This document shows, piece after piece, positions 33,916 through 42,798 of a stretch of 64,000 bases of DNA. A program made the translations under genes and the position numbers. Within the stretch, counting starts at the first letter, position 1; the number at the start of each line of letters is the position of its first letter. Location: positions 248,001 to 312,000 of the forward strand of contig CANLLZ010000002.1 of NCBI GenBank assembly GCA_947492235.1, given 5' to 3'. Under the pieces are notes generated by a model. It ran no database searches. It saw only the letters and a program-made list of their open reading frames with translations, and was not told where the DNA came from. The DNA is from an uncultured Altererythrobacter sp. Its GTDB lineage: Bacteria > Pseudomonadota > Alphaproteobacteria > Sphingomonadales > Sphingomonadaceae.

Positions 33916-33921
33916 ATGTGA

Positions 33922-34263
33922 CTATTCAAACTTCTCGGTCGGCTTGCCTTCGCTGCCATAGACAGGGCCTTCCGCATCCACGCGGTATTTCTTGCTGACC
34001 GCATTTTCGATCCCGAAGCTGCCCATATGGGCCAGCATTCCGGCATATTCCTTGTTCGCAAAGTGATGGGCCAGCGCTTCCTCGCTTTCCCATTCCTCGA
34101 ACACATTGACGCGGGTCGGGTTGTTCAGATCCGCACTCCAGTCATAATGGATGCAGCCGTCCTGCGACAAAGCGCCGTCAATAAAGGGCTGCGCGGTTCG
34201 CAGCGCCTCGTCGCGCTTCTCGGCAGGCAGGTCGACCTGCGCGGAAATTACGATTTTCGCCAT
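33922..34263 (-). CDS. Antibiotic-biosynthesis-monooxygenase (ABM) domain protein
   Basis: A 113-residue dimeric alpha-beta-barrel protein. Typical ABM elements: KIVISAQVDLPAEKRDEAL, GCIHYDWSADLNNP, then VNVFEEWESEEALAHHF. Family members are cofactor-free quinone-forming monooxygenases, haem-degrading enzymes or simple ligand binders. The ATG at 34263 is preferred over an in-frame TTG two codons upstream. It lies between a SnoaL gene and mobA. Substrate unknown. Confidence 0.85.
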   Translation of the reverse strand: MAKIVISAQVDLPAEKRDEALRTAQPFIDGALSQDGCIHYDWSADLNNPTRVNVFEEWESEEALAHHFANKEYAGMLAHMGSFGIENAVSKKYRVDAEGPVYGSEGKPTEKFE

Positions 34264-34282
34264 GTTCAATCAGCCTTAAGCG

Positions 34283-34696
34283 TTAGTTTTTGGGAGGTGT
34301 GTATTCGGCAACGATCTTGAAGATGCGGCTGGTGAACAGCCATTGCCCGCCGCGCCTTTCCAGCTTGTCTTCATAAAGCCCGCCGACGACGCGCGTATCG
34401 CCATCCTTTGGGTTGAGAATTTCCTGCGTCTGCACCCGCGAGGTGGCGGTATCGCCATCGATTTCGCAAGACGCCATCACGCCGGTAAAGCTGACCGATT
34501 CCAGCCCGCTCATCGCCTGCGTCCAGAAACCGACAATCGCTTCCTTGCCGTTCGTCTCATGGCCCATCAGGTTCCAGTGGGCATCATCGGCCCACACAGA
34601 ACCCCACGTATCGGCGTCGATCCGCACCACGCCATCGCCATAGGTGTCATTCAGCTCGCGTATCGCGATGCGGTCTTCCAGCGGTCCAGTGAACAT
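34283..34696 (-). CDS. SnoaL-like (NTF2 fold) protein
   Basis: A 137-residue protein of the SnoaL_4 type: IAIRELNDTYGDGVVRIDADTW, VWADDAHWNLMG, GKEAIVGFW, and a closing RIFKIVAEY strand. AAGGAGAG precedes the ATG by six bases. It is first in an operon with the ABM protein and mobA, and divergent from an SDR. Proteins of this type often accompany Rieske oxygenases as beta-subunit-like folds, but this one lacks the length and the conserved motifs of true beta subunits. Confidence 0.83.
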   Translation of the reverse strand: MFTGPLEDRIAIRELNDTYGDGVVRIDADTWGSVWADDAHWNLMGHETNGKEAIVGFWTQAMSGLESVSFTGVMASCEIDGDTATSRVQTQEILNPKDGDTRVVGGLYEDKLERRGGQWLFTSRIFKIVAEYTPPKN

Positions 34697-34755
34697 GCAG
34701 GCTCTCCTTTGATGCTGTCGCTATCGGCCAGCAGGCGGGGCAGCGACAATGGTCA

Positions 34756-34768
34756 CTTTTGGCAAGAG
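34756..34768 (+). promoter_or_regulatory. Candidate shared operator CTTTTGGCAAGAG
   Basis: In the divergent spacer between the SnoaL operon and the SDR at 34828, preceded by ACAATGGTCA. It resembles the sites at 8307 and 45900 (minus strand). Function inferred from recurrence only. Confidence 0.25.
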
Positions 34769-34827
34769 CGCCTTTGCCCTGCGCAGCCTACGGTGGTCGC
34801 CACAATGAGATAATGGAGAGATGAGCG

Positions 34828-35640
34828 ATGGCACGGCTGGACGGCAAGAAGGCAGTAATTCTGGGCGCAGCGAGCGAGGGCAATATGGGCCAGGTGATGG
34901 CCCGTCTGTTCGCCAGCGAAGGTGCCACGGTGATGGTCGCAGGACGGCACGAGGAGCCGTTGGCCGCGCTCGCCAGCGACATTGGCGGGCACTATGCGCT
35001 GTGCGATATTACCGACAAGGCCCAGGTGCGCGCGATGGCCGACAAGGCGGTGGCCGACATGGGCCGGGTCGATGCAGCCATCAATTGCTCCGGCTGGGGT
35101 CTGCTGGAATCCTTCGTCGATACGACCGAAGAACAGCTCGACCAGATCGTCGATCTGCAGTTCAAGGGTGTGCACCATTTCCTGCAGGCGTTTATCGAGA
35201 AGATGATGGCGCAGGACCCGCAGGGGGGATCGCTGATCAGCCTGTCTTCTGCCACGACCAAGGCTCTGATCAACAACCACGCCGCCTATATCGGCACCAA
35301 GCGCGGATCGGAGGCGCTGATCGAATGCGTGGCGAATGATTACGGCAAGTACGGGATCAAGGCGAACACCGTTTCCCCCGCCTTCACCGAAAGCCCGATG
35401 ACCGCGCAAAGCTTCCAGACGCCGGGCATCGTCGATGCGTTCGTACCGCGCTATCCGCTGGGCCGTCTGAACACTTCGGAAGATGTCGCTAATGCCTGCC
35501 TGTGGCTGTGCACCGACGAAGCTTTCCTTACCGGACAGAACATCCAGCCCAATGGCGGCCTGACCCTGCGCGGCAATCCGCAAGCGACCGATCTGGAGGC
35601 CTCTGTCGGCGCGGCGATGGCCAAATTGGCCGAAAGCTGA
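34828..35640 (+). CDS. Short-chain dehydrogenase/reductase (atypical cofactor loop)
   Basis: A 270-residue SDR. The cofactor loop is LGAASEGNMG instead of TGxxxGxG, NNAG is replaced by NCSG (86-89), and Gln111 stands in the tetrad-Asn position, but Ser140/141, Tyr154 and Lys158 are kept. AGRHEE after the second strand suggests NADP. GGAGAG lies upstream of the ATG. The downstream amidohydrolase starts four bases after its stop, so the two are co-transcribed. Confidence 0.9.
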   Translation: MARLDGKKAVILGAASEGNMGQVMARLFASEGATVMVAGRHEEPLAALASDIGGHYALCDITDKAQVRAMADKAVADMGRVDAAINCSGWGLLESFVDTTEEQLDQIVDLQFKGVHHFLQAFIEKMMAQDPQGGSLISLSSATTKALINNHAAYIGTKRGSEALIECVANDYGKYGIKANTVSPAFTESPMTAQSFQTPGIVDAFVPRYPLGRLNTSEDVANACLWLCTDEAFLTGQNIQPNGGLTLRGNPQATDLEASVGAAMAKLAES

Positions 35641-35644
35641 TCCG

Positions 35645-36532
35645 GTGCCGCGCCCAGCCGGTATCGGCATTGTCGACCTGATGATGGAATTGCCCACCGG
35701 CAAAGCGGGCATGGGCATGGGCGAGGCAAAGAAGCTGCTGCGCGACAGAGGCTCCGAGGAATTTTCGCACCATCCGGCGCAATATCTGTTCAAGGATGCG
35801 GGCGAGCGGATGGGGGAGCAGAGGGCCGCCGACGCAATCGTCGCGATGATGGACGCGCACGGCGTGCAATGCGCGCTGATCCATGTGCACCCGAAATATC
35901 CCGAAACCGCGCTGGCACTGTTCGAGGCCTACCCCACCCGCTTCATCGGCGAAGTCGGGGTCAATCCGCTGCTGGGCATGAAGGGCGTGCGGGCACTGGA
36001 AGCCACGGTGAAGCTGCATCCCAATATCGTGGCTGCGGCGGGGGCGGCGTGCCTGCTCAATCCGCAAGTGCCGCTGGACGATGCGCGGTGGTATCCGATC
36101 TATGCCAAATGCGCGGAGCTGGGCCTGCCGATCAACCTTCTGGTCGGCGTTCCCGGCCCGCGTGTGCCCTACAAATGCCAGCATCCCGGCCTGCTGGACG
36201 AGGTCGCGTATTTCTTCCCGGAGCTCAGTATTGTGATGCGCCATGGCGGCGATCCATGGACCGATCTATGCGTCAAGCTGCTGCTGAAATGGCCCAACCT
36301 CTATTACTCGACCAGCGCGTGGGCGCCCAAGCATTACCCCCGCAATGTGCTCGAGTTCGCGAATAAGCGCGGGCGGGACAAGGTTTTGTTCGCGGGATAT
36401 TATCCCGGCATCAGCTACGAGCGGATCTTCACCGAGATGGACGATCTCCCGCTCGACGATGCGACTTGGCCCGCCTTTCTGAGTGAGAACGCGCGCCGCG
36501 TTTACAAGCTGGACGGCATTCTAGACGGGTAG
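35645..36532 (+). CDS. Amidohydrolase_2-family TIM-barrel protein lacking metal ligands
   Basis: A 295-residue protein of the ACMS-decarboxylase-like amidohydrolase family: HGVQCALIHVHPKYP, TRFIGEVGVNP, INLLVGVPGP, IVMRHGGDPWTD and a C-terminal SENARRVYKL, which is the usual family end. The N-terminal metal motif DxHxH reads D11-L-M-M-E15, and the late Asp of the usual DYP motif is Tyr (FAGYYPG). Only the mid-barrel His is kept, so it may be metal-free or use a different site. The GTG start is four bases after the SDR stop. Decarboxylase, hydrolase or lyase roles are all possible. Confidence 0.85.
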   Translation: MPRPAGIGIVDLMMELPTGKAGMGMGEAKKLLRDRGSEEFSHHPAQYLFKDAGERMGEQRAADAIVAMMDAHGVQCALIHVHPKYPETALALFEAYPTRFIGEVGVNPLLGMKGVRALEATVKLHPNIVAAAGAACLLNPQVPLDDARWYPIYAKCAELGLPINLLVGVPGPRVPYKCQHPGLLDEVAYFFPELSIVMRHGGDPWTDLCVKLLLKWPNLYYSTSAWAPKHYPRNVLEFANKRGRDKVLFAGYYPGISYERIFTEMDDLPLDDATWPAFLSENARRVYKLDGILDG

Positions 36533-36548
36533 CCCCCAATACTGGCCG

Positions 36549-37334
36549 CTAATATTGCGCCGTCCCGCCATCCACGCTGAGCGTAGCACCGGTAATTCCT
36601 GCGCCTTCTTTCGATGCCAGCAGCAGCGCCATCGCAGCAATTTCCTCGACCGTATTGGGCCGCTTGATCGCCGCTTCCTGAGCGAAGGTGTCGATCATCT
36701 CCTCGAACTCCATGCCCATCGCCTTAGCGGTTTCAGGGCCGTTGTTCTTGATGATATCGGTGATGACGAGGCCGGGGCAGATCGCATTGACGGTTACGCC
36801 TTGCGCGCCGACCTCGCGCGCGAGCGATTTGGTCATCCCGTTCACCGCATGCTTGGCCGCGGAGTAAGCCGTCAGCACCGGCTTGCCATGCTTGCCCTCC
36901 ATAGAGCTGATATTGATGATCCGGCCATCGGATTTATCCAGCATTGTCGGCAGAGCGCGGCGGCTGGCCCAGAATGTGGAATAGACATTCCACTTCATCG
37001 TCTCGTCAAACGTCTCGTCCGACAGGTTCTGGAACGGCTGCAGATCACCCGCGCCGCCCGCATTATTGACCAGAATGTCCAGCGTGCCATGCGCTGCGAT
37101 AGCCCCGTCGACGAAACCCTCGACATCGGCCTGCTGCATGACATCGCCAGCAATGAATACCGCCTTGCCTGCGCCGTACTCCGCCTCCAGCTCCGCGACG
37201 ACTTTCGCGCCTTTTTCGGGATTGCGCGCCATCAGCGCGACCTTGGCACCCTCGGCCAGAAACGCTTCTGCAATGCCGCGCCCCAGACCTGCTGTGCCGC
37301 CAGTGATCGCTGCTACTTTGCCTTCGAGTTTCAT
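36549..37334 (-). CDS. Short-chain dehydrogenase/reductase
   Basis: A 261-residue classical SDR with TGGTAGLG (11-18), NNAG (90-93), Asn116, and catalytic Ser143, Tyr157 and Lys161. ARNPEK after the second strand favours NADP(H). ISSMEGKHGKPV and ICPGLVITDI are typical of 3-hydroxybutyrate-dehydrogenase/FabG-like enzymes. It is monocistronic, with AAGGAG ahead of the ATG, and divergent from the ketosteroid-dehydrogenase-like gene, with which it may act on the same ketone. Confidence 0.92.
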   Translation of the reverse strand: MKLEGKVAAITGGTAGLGRGIAEAFLAEGAKVALMARNPEKGAKVVAELEAEYGAGKAVFIAGDVMQQADVEGFVDGAIAAHGTLDILVNNAGGAGDLQPFQNLSDETFDETMKWNVYSTFWASRRALPTMLDKSDGRIINISSMEGKHGKPVLTAYSAAKHAVNGMTKSLAREVGAQGVTVNAICPGLVITDIIKNNGPETAKAMGMEFEEMIDTFAQEAAIKRPNTVEEIAAMALLLASKEGAGITGATLSVDGGTAQY

Positions 37335-37440
37335 CGCGCATTCTCCTTGTTGGCGTGTGGCCTAGCGGGCCACGCGGAGGCGCGCACCTTGCCAAATTGA
37401 TGGGTTGCCGCTGGGCCGTCATTCCCGCGATGTGTTCGCC

Positions 37441-39054
37441 ATGAAAAATGTAGATGTAATCGTCCTCGGCGCCGGGCCTGCGGGCATGACAGCAGCTCTC
37501 GCCGCGCATGAGAGCGGGGCGTCGGTTGCTCTGTTGGAGCGCGACGAACGGGTTGGCGGCACCGGTGCCGTCTCAGGCGGCGTTATCTGGGTGGCAGACA
37601 ATCCCCGGATGCGCGCCGCGGGTATGGCGGACAGCCGGGAGGAGGCGCTGGCCTATTTCCGCAGTCTGGATCACGGCGATCTGGTGGACGCGACGCTGGA
37701 AGCCTTCGTCGACCGGGGGCCGGAAGCATTGGCGTTTCTGGAAGATATCGGCGCGATGAAGGTCGCGCTGCTGGAGGGCTATCCTGACTACTATCTCGAC
37801 CGCCCCGGCGCCAAGCCGGAAGGCGGCCGGGCACTCGACCATGACCTGTTTGCCTTGGGCGAATTGGGCGACTGGGCCGGGCGCATTACCGCGATCGAAG
37901 ACATGAAACCCATGATGCTGCGCGAAACCCCGCTGGGCGGCGGCACCGGCGTAGTGGAGCCGGAAGAAATGGGCCGCCGCATCGCCAATCAGGAACGCGG
38001 GTTTGGTCAGGCCATGGTGGGCCGGATGCTGAAGGCCTGTCTGGATCGCGGGATCGAACCACGGACCGGCTGCGAAATCGCGCGCCTGCTGGAAGAGGAC
38101 GGGCGGATCACCGGCGTGTTGCTGGCCGATGGTACCGAGATACGCGCTGCGCGCGGCGTCGTGCTCTCCACTGGCGGGTTCGAGTGGGACAAGGAAATGC
38201 GCCAGACTTTCCTGCGTGGGCCGATGGATGCACCTGCCTCTCCGCCATCCGCCGCCGGCACAGGCCATGCGCTGGCAATGGCCGCCGGGGCAAAGCTGGG
38301 CAATATGACCCAGGCCTGGTGGGCGCCCACCCTCGCCCCGCCCGGCCGCGAATGGGCCGAGGGACAGCAGCGCGCCGAGCCGGTGCTGATCGAGCGCACC
38401 TGCCCGCATTCTCTGATGGTCAACCGCGCTGGCAAACGCTTCTGCAACGAGGCGGCGAATTATTCGGCGCTTGCGGGAGCCTTCCATGCATTCGATCCGC
38501 AGAGCTATGATTACCAGAACCTGCCCGCATGGCTGGTGTTCGATGCGCAATATGTGGAGCGCTATCCGATCGGCACACGGATGCCGAACGAGCCGATTCC
38601 AGACTGGGTGCTGCGCGCCGACACGCTCGGTGGACTGGCAGAGAAGCTGGACATTGATGGCCCCGCGCTGGAAGCCACTGTCGCTCGCTTCAACGACCAC
38701 GCCCGCGCTGGCCACGATCCCGACTTCGAACGCGGGACCAGCGCCTACGACCATTTCTACGGCGACCGCAGCCGCGAGGGCAAAGCCGTGACGCTCGGCC
38801 CGGTGGAGCAAGGCCCGTTCTACGCCGTCGAAATCCACATGGGGCTGCTCGGCACCAATGGCGGCCCGCGCACCGACGGGTCGGCTCGCATTCTGCGCCA
38901 CGATGGCGAGCCTATTCCCGGCCTCTATGGCGCAGGCAATGCCATCGCCTGCCCCACAGGCGGAATTTACGCAGGTGCTGGCGGTACGCTGGGCCCAGCG
39001 CTGACATTTGGCGTAATCGCCGGGCAGGCAGCGGCCCAGCGGGACAATTTGTAG
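37441..39054 (+). CDS. FAD-dependent 3-ketosteroid delta1-dehydrogenase-like protein
   Basis: A 537-residue flavoprotein of the KstD/fumarate-reductase family. It has the FAD loop VLGAGPAGMTAAL, then ERDERVGGTGAVSGGVIW, a PDYY segment matching the active-site Tyr119 region, and the C-terminal GIYAGAGGTLGPALTFG matching Tyr487 and Gly491 of Rhodococcus KstD1. These residues catalyse 1,2-desaturation of 3-ketosteroids, so a cyclic ketone substrate is likely; true steroid specificity is unproven. The ATG at 37441 is preferred since KNVDVIVLGAG begins the first strand; an upstream TTG (37405) is possible. Electron acceptor probably a quinone or dye-like carrier. Confidence 0.9.
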   Translation: MKNVDVIVLGAGPAGMTAALAAHESGASVALLERDERVGGTGAVSGGVIWVADNPRMRAAGMADSREEALAYFRSLDHGDLVDATLEAFVDRGPEALAFLEDIGAMKVALLEGYPDYYLDRPGAKPEGGRALDHDLFALGELGDWAGRITAIEDMKPMMLRETPLGGGTGVVEPEEMGRRIANQERGFGQAMVGRMLKACLDRGIEPRTGCEIARLLEEDGRITGVLLADGTEIRAARGVVLSTGGFEWDKEMRQTFLRGPMDAPASPPSAAGTGHALAMAAGAKLGNMTQAWWAPTLAPPGREWAEGQQRAEPVLIERTCPHSLMVNRAGKRFCNEAANYSALAGAFHAFDPQSYDYQNLPAWLVFDAQYVERYPIGTRMPNEPIPDWVLRADTLGGLAEKLDIDGPALEATVARFNDHARAGHDPDFERGTSAYDHFYGDRSREGKAVTLGPVEQGPFYAVEIHMGLLGTNGGPRTDGSARILRHDGEPIPGLYGAGNAIACPTGGIYAGAGGTLGPALTFGVIAGQAAAQRDNL

Positions 39055-39058
39055 AGCC

Positions 39059-40345
39059 TCACCCCTTCTTCGGTTCGAACTCGATATGCAGTTCCTTCAG
39101 GCTCCGCAGCAGGAAGTGCGGGTGGTAGGTGAAGTCGTTCTTCCCGTCCGCGAACCACATATCCTCGAAACGGTCGACCACGGCGGTGAAGCCCCAGGTC
39201 AATTCCCGCCGCGCCAACGGTGCACCAAGGCAGTGATGCACGCCTGAGCCGAAGCCCATATGGCTGCCCGCCTTGGGCCGTTCGAGATTGATCTTCTCCG
39301 GACATTCGAACTGGCGCTCGTCGCGATTGGCAGCGGCATATCGGACGTTGATGACAGAGCCCGCCGGAATGGTCTCGCCCGCCAGCTCCACGTCCTCATG
39401 GGTAAAGCGCATCAGCGATTGCACCGGGCTTTCCAGTCGGACCACTTCTTCCACGAAAGTCTTCATGTAGCGGTCGGGATCGGATTTCAGCTGCTGCCAG
39501 ACATCCTTGTTCTCGATCAGCAGCTTCATGCCCGCAGCCAGCGCATTGGTCGTCGTCTCGGACCCGCCCACAAACGTGTCCGCCATCATCTCGGCGTGCA
39601 GCTCGTTATCGTTGAGCGGGCGTCCCCATTCCTCGATCACGGTGTTGACCAGCACGCTGATCAGGCTGTCGTCGGGGTTTGCGCGCAGGCGTTCGAAGAT
39701 CGGCTGGAAGTAATGCTGCGCCTCGATCTCGCGGTCGATCATCTCCATGTGTCGGTCTTCGGGTAGCATCATCGAGATGCGGTGGAAGAACGCATCGGTC
39801 CAGCCCTTTATCTTCCACATATCCTCCCGCTTCGCGCCCATCTGTTCGCCGATGATGAACAGCGGCAAGGGGATGCAGAACTGCTTCACCCAGTCGCAAT
39901 GGCCATCGCCCACGAATTCGTCGATCAGCTGATAGGCCAGCCCTTCGACTTGCGGATCGATCTCCTTGATCTTGGACGGTTTGAACGCCTGATTGAACAT
40001 CGCGCGCATCTGTTTGTGGTTCGGATCGTCCCGCGCGGCGAGAGCCGGGGCCGGCACCCAGCCTTTCTCCGAAAAGCGCTGCGTGATCTTGTTCCCCCGT
40101 TCCACGTCAATCGGGGAATTGCGGGTGCTCTGGTCCATTGCCGTGCTGCGGAACCGCACCGGGTCCATCAGCACTTCGCGGACATCGTCATAGCGGCTGA
40201 CGACAAACATCGGCGTGCCGGGAATCTGATAGATGGGAGCCTCGTCGCGCAGCGTCTTGTAAGCCTCGTAGGGGCATTGCTGCACCTGCGGATCGAACAG
40301 ATTGATCTGCGGCGCGGCGGTGTCGTTCTGTGTCGTCGTCGCCAT
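39059..40345 (-). CDS. Cytochrome P450 (2)
   Basis: A 428-residue P450. The I-helix motif is GGSETT, ExxR is in EEVVRLE, and the haem ligand is Cys372 in FGSGVHHCLG. The ATG at 40345 overlaps the stop of the upstream carboxymuconolactone-decarboxylase-like gene by one base (TAATG); the longer open frame is inside that gene. It is the second gene of a two-gene operon and convergent with the KstD-like gene. MGFGSGVHHCLGAPLAR is close to CYP-type hydroxylases of terpenes and steroids. No redox partner is adjacent. Confidence 0.94.
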   Translation of the reverse strand: MATTTQNDTAAPQINLFDPQVQQCPYEAYKTLRDEAPIYQIPGTPMFVVSRYDDVREVLMDPVRFRSTAMDQSTRNSPIDVERGNKITQRFSEKGWVPAPALAARDDPNHKQMRAMFNQAFKPSKIKEIDPQVEGLAYQLIDEFVGDGHCDWVKQFCIPLPLFIIGEQMGAKREDMWKIKGWTDAFFHRISMMLPEDRHMEMIDREIEAQHYFQPIFERLRANPDDSLISVLVNTVIEEWGRPLNDNELHAEMMADTFVGGSETTTNALAAGMKLLIENKDVWQQLKSDPDRYMKTFVEEVVRLESPVQSLMRFTHEDVELAGETIPAGSVINVRYAAANRDERQFECPEKINLERPKAGSHMGFGSGVHHCLGAPLARRELTWGFTAVVDRFEDMWFADGKNDFTYHPHFLLRSLKELHIEFEPKKG

Positions 40346-40932
40346 TATCGCACCTCGATCTTTTCTTCGCCCCACGGCGCTATGGCCTCGGCTTTCTGGA
40401 AAGCTTCGGGCAATTCCTCGACCATTTTCCAGGTCGCAGCCAATCGCCCAAAGCCGACAAAGAAGGCGACTGTCATACCCAGCTCGACAATCTGTGCCTC
40501 GGTGAAATGCTGCCGGAGATCGTCGTAAACCGCCTCGTCGATGGCAAGGTGGTCGCTCGCCATCAGTTCTCCGTACCGGATCGCTGCCTTCTCGGAAGGC
40601 GTCAGATTCTTCGCCTCCTGCGGTTGTTCCAGCGAGCAGACCAGCGTTTCGTCGACCCCGTCTTTGACTGCATCGGAATAGCGGATCGCCATACAGCTGC
40701 GGCACTGGTTGAAGAAAGCGACGCGCAAGCGCACCAGCTCCACCAGCCTGTCCGGCAGCGAGCGGTTCATCTTCAACGCACCGCCAAACTGCATCAGGCC
40801 CAGAGCCTGCTCGGGACAATGGGCAAAATAGCGCGTCAGGCCCTGTTCCAGATCGGTCAGCTGGTCAGGCTGGACTGCCGCGGCAATCCGCGGGTCCCAT
40901 TCCTCGGGCGGCAACTTCTCGATGCGGCTCAT
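40345..40932 (-). CDS. Carboxymuconolactone-decarboxylase/AhpD-like protein
   Basis: A 195-residue all-helical CMD-fold protein. The redox CxxC is Cys77-x2-Cys80 (CRSC), but the His that follows three residues later in AhpD is Arg84. EKAAIRYGELMASDH and FTEAQIVELGMTVAFFVGFGR are typical family segments. Start: ATG 40932 with GGGAGGG nine bases upstream; a TTG six codons earlier would swallow that site. It leads the operon with the second P450 and is divergent from the third P450. It could be a peroxidase-like, thiol-disulfide or decarboxylase enzyme. Confidence 0.87.
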   Translation of the reverse strand: MSRIEKLPPEEWDPRIAAAVQPDQLTDLEQGLTRYFAHCPEQALGLMQFGGALKMNRSLPDRLVELVRLRVAFFNQCRSCMAIRYSDAVKDGVDETLVCSLEQPQEAKNLTPSEKAAIRYGELMASDHLAIDEAVYDDLRQHFTEAQIVELGMTVAFFVGFGRLAATWKMVEELPEAFQKAEAIAPWGEEKIEVR

Positions 40933-41061
40933 GCTGTCAGGCCCTCCCAAAAACGCGCGTGGTCATAAGGGCAAGGCTGCGGGGATAGTGCACCGGCGGC
41001 AATTGGCAGATTCGATAGAGCGCGCGGCAAAGCGTGGCCCTGCCTGCCGCGAGGAGAGGCG

Positions 41062-42393
41062 ATGGAAAGCCAGCACACAGGCAATACAGTCAGCTGCCCG
41101 CGATCGGCGCAGGATGTCGACCTGTTCGCCCCTGGCGCGCCCGAGCACTGGTACGATGCCTACGCCATTCTGCACGATGAAGCGCCAGTTCTTCGCCTTC
41201 CGGGAGAAGGCCTGACGCCCGACCGCGATGCCTTCATCCTGACCCGTCACGCCGACATTTCCCGCGTGGTGAAGGACTGGACGCGTTTTCCCCCGACGCT
41301 CGACCTGCTGATTGCGCAGATCCAGCAATCGGGGAAATTGCCAACTGCCATGCCCGACCTCGACGCCATGGTGCAGTCGATGGTCACGCTTCGCCCGACG
41401 CAGGAGCTGTGGCGCGCGCATCGCAAGGAGCTGACCGATCCATGGGTCGGCCCCGGCGCATCGCGGCATCACGCGATGGTAGAGGCGCATGTCGATCATT
41501 TGCTGAGTGCGTGTCTGGCGAAGGCGCAAGCCGGCGAGACGGTCGACTTCGTCGCCGGTTTCGCTCGCCCCCTGCCCCAACGGACAATGGCCAGCGTGCT
41601 GGGCTTTCCGCTGGAAGACATTCCACGGCTCGAAATCTGGGGCAATGCGCAGGTCATGTCTTACGTCCATGGCTGCGGGCACAACAACCGCCTGACGCCG
41701 GAGCAGACGGCGGAGAAGTTCCGCCTGCTCGCTGGCATGTCCGATTATGTCCGCGAGAAGGTCCGCGAGAAGCGCGCGCATCCCGCCGACGATATGATCA
41801 GCTTCCTGACACAGGTTCACTACGAGGCTCTGGACCGCAAGCTGACCGACGAAGAGACCAACGGCGTTGTGTATGCCATGGTGATCGGCGGGCTGGAGAC
41901 GACGCAATATGCGATTTGCGAGCAGGCCCGGCTGGTCTGCGCGCATGACGGATTGTTCGACCGGCTGAAGGGCGATCGAGCTCTCATCCGACCCTTCATC
42001 GAGGAAGCGATGCGGCTGCGCAGTCCGACGCAGGGCCTGTCCACGCGCATCACCTCACAGGACGAGGAATTCCAAGGCGTCGCCGTGCCCGCCGGATCGA
42101 CGCTGCATCTGCGCTATGGAGCGGCCAATGTAGACCCGCAGGAATTCGACAATCCGCGCACCCTCGATCTGGAGCGCAAAGCCGTGACCCGCCATCTCGC
42201 TTTCTCCGCAGGGCCGCGCGTGTGCCCCGGCGCAGGTCTGTCGCGGCTGGAGCAGACGATTGCCTGGAACCGCCTGTGCGATCGTCTGGACGCCATCGAA
42301 GCCGTGCCCGGCCACACCGTTCGCCACCAGCCGGGCATTATGCTCGGCGCGCTGGATTTGCAGCTCAATCTGACCCCATCCCAAGGAGCCTGA
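41062..42393 (+). CDS. Cytochrome P450 (3)
   Basis: A 443-residue P450. The I-helix reads IGGLETT, ExxR is in EEAMRLR, and the haem ligand is Cys388 in FSAGPRVCPG. It is more divergent from the other two, with an N-terminal 'DVDLFAPGAPEHWYDAYA' and Asn/Gln-poor substrate region. GAGGAGAGG precedes the ATG. It is the first gene of a plus-strand operon with an ABM and a SnoaL protein, divergent from the CMD-P450 pair, so two P450 operons share one promoter spacer. Confidence 0.94.
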   Translation: MESQHTGNTVSCPRSAQDVDLFAPGAPEHWYDAYAILHDEAPVLRLPGEGLTPDRDAFILTRHADISRVVKDWTRFPPTLDLLIAQIQQSGKLPTAMPDLDAMVQSMVTLRPTQELWRAHRKELTDPWVGPGASRHHAMVEAHVDHLLSACLAKAQAGETVDFVAGFARPLPQRTMASVLGFPLEDIPRLEIWGNAQVMSYVHGCGHNNRLTPEQTAEKFRLLAGMSDYVREKVREKRAHPADDMISFLTQVHYEALDRKLTDEETNGVVYAMVIGGLETTQYAICEQARLVCAHDGLFDRLKGDRALIRPFIEEAMRLRSPTQGLSTRITSQDEEFQGVAVPAGSTLHLRYGAANVDPQEFDNPRTLDLERKAVTRHLAFSAGPRVCPGAGLSRLEQTIAWNRLCDRLDAIEAVPGHTVRHQPGIMLGALDLQLNLTPSQGA

Positions 42394-42396
42394 CCC

Positions 42397-42798
42397 ATGA
42401 CCACCCTGCTCACCCATATCTGGATCAAGCCCGGCAAGGAGAAGAAGTGGGAAGGCATCCTCAAGACGATGGCTTCTGCAACGCATGAGCACGAAGAGGG
42501 CGTGGTGCGCTATGAATATTGGAAGGGGCAGGAACCCAATTTCTGGTATTGCCTACTGTCCTTCCGGGACAAGGAAGCATTCTACCATCACCAGATGAGC
42601 GAGCACCACGAAACACAAGATTTCGCCGATGTTATTGCCGACATCCGGTTGGAATATGTCGACCCTGTGCAGGGAGGCGGGAGCGGTTTGGCGCGCACCG
42701 AGGATCCACCGCTGCCTGATGATGCTACGGACGATCAGCGCACCGCGCAGGAGCGCTACCCGATCAGCATCGCCGACTGGTGGAAGGGCCGCGCATGA
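42397..42798 (+). CDS. ABM-domain protein with C-terminal extension
   Basis: A 133-residue protein. The first ~90 residues form an ABM ferredoxin-like domain (LLTHIWIKPGKEKKWEGIL, VVRYEYWKGQEP, LLSFRDKEAFYHHQ). The remaining ~40 residues are polar and not part of the usual domain. It lies three bases after the P450 stop and its own stop overlaps the next start (ATGA). Whether it is an oxygenase or an accessory protein for the P450 product is unknown. Confidence 0.85.
   Translation: MTTLLTHIWIKPGKEKKWEGILKTMASATHEHEEGVVRYEYWKGQEPNFWYCLLSFRDKEAFYHHQMSEHHETQDFADVIADIRLEYVDPVQGGGSGLARTEDPPLPDDATDDQRTAQERYPISIADWWKGRA

Noticed and set aside
37573-38901. 442-codon minus-strand frame opposite the KstD-like gene
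   Set aside because: No domain seen; the plus strand has FAD-binding and catalytic motifs.
40346-40819. N-terminal extension of the second P450
   Set aside because: It reads through the CMD gene in another frame; the P450 has a proper ATG at 40345 with a TAATG coupling.
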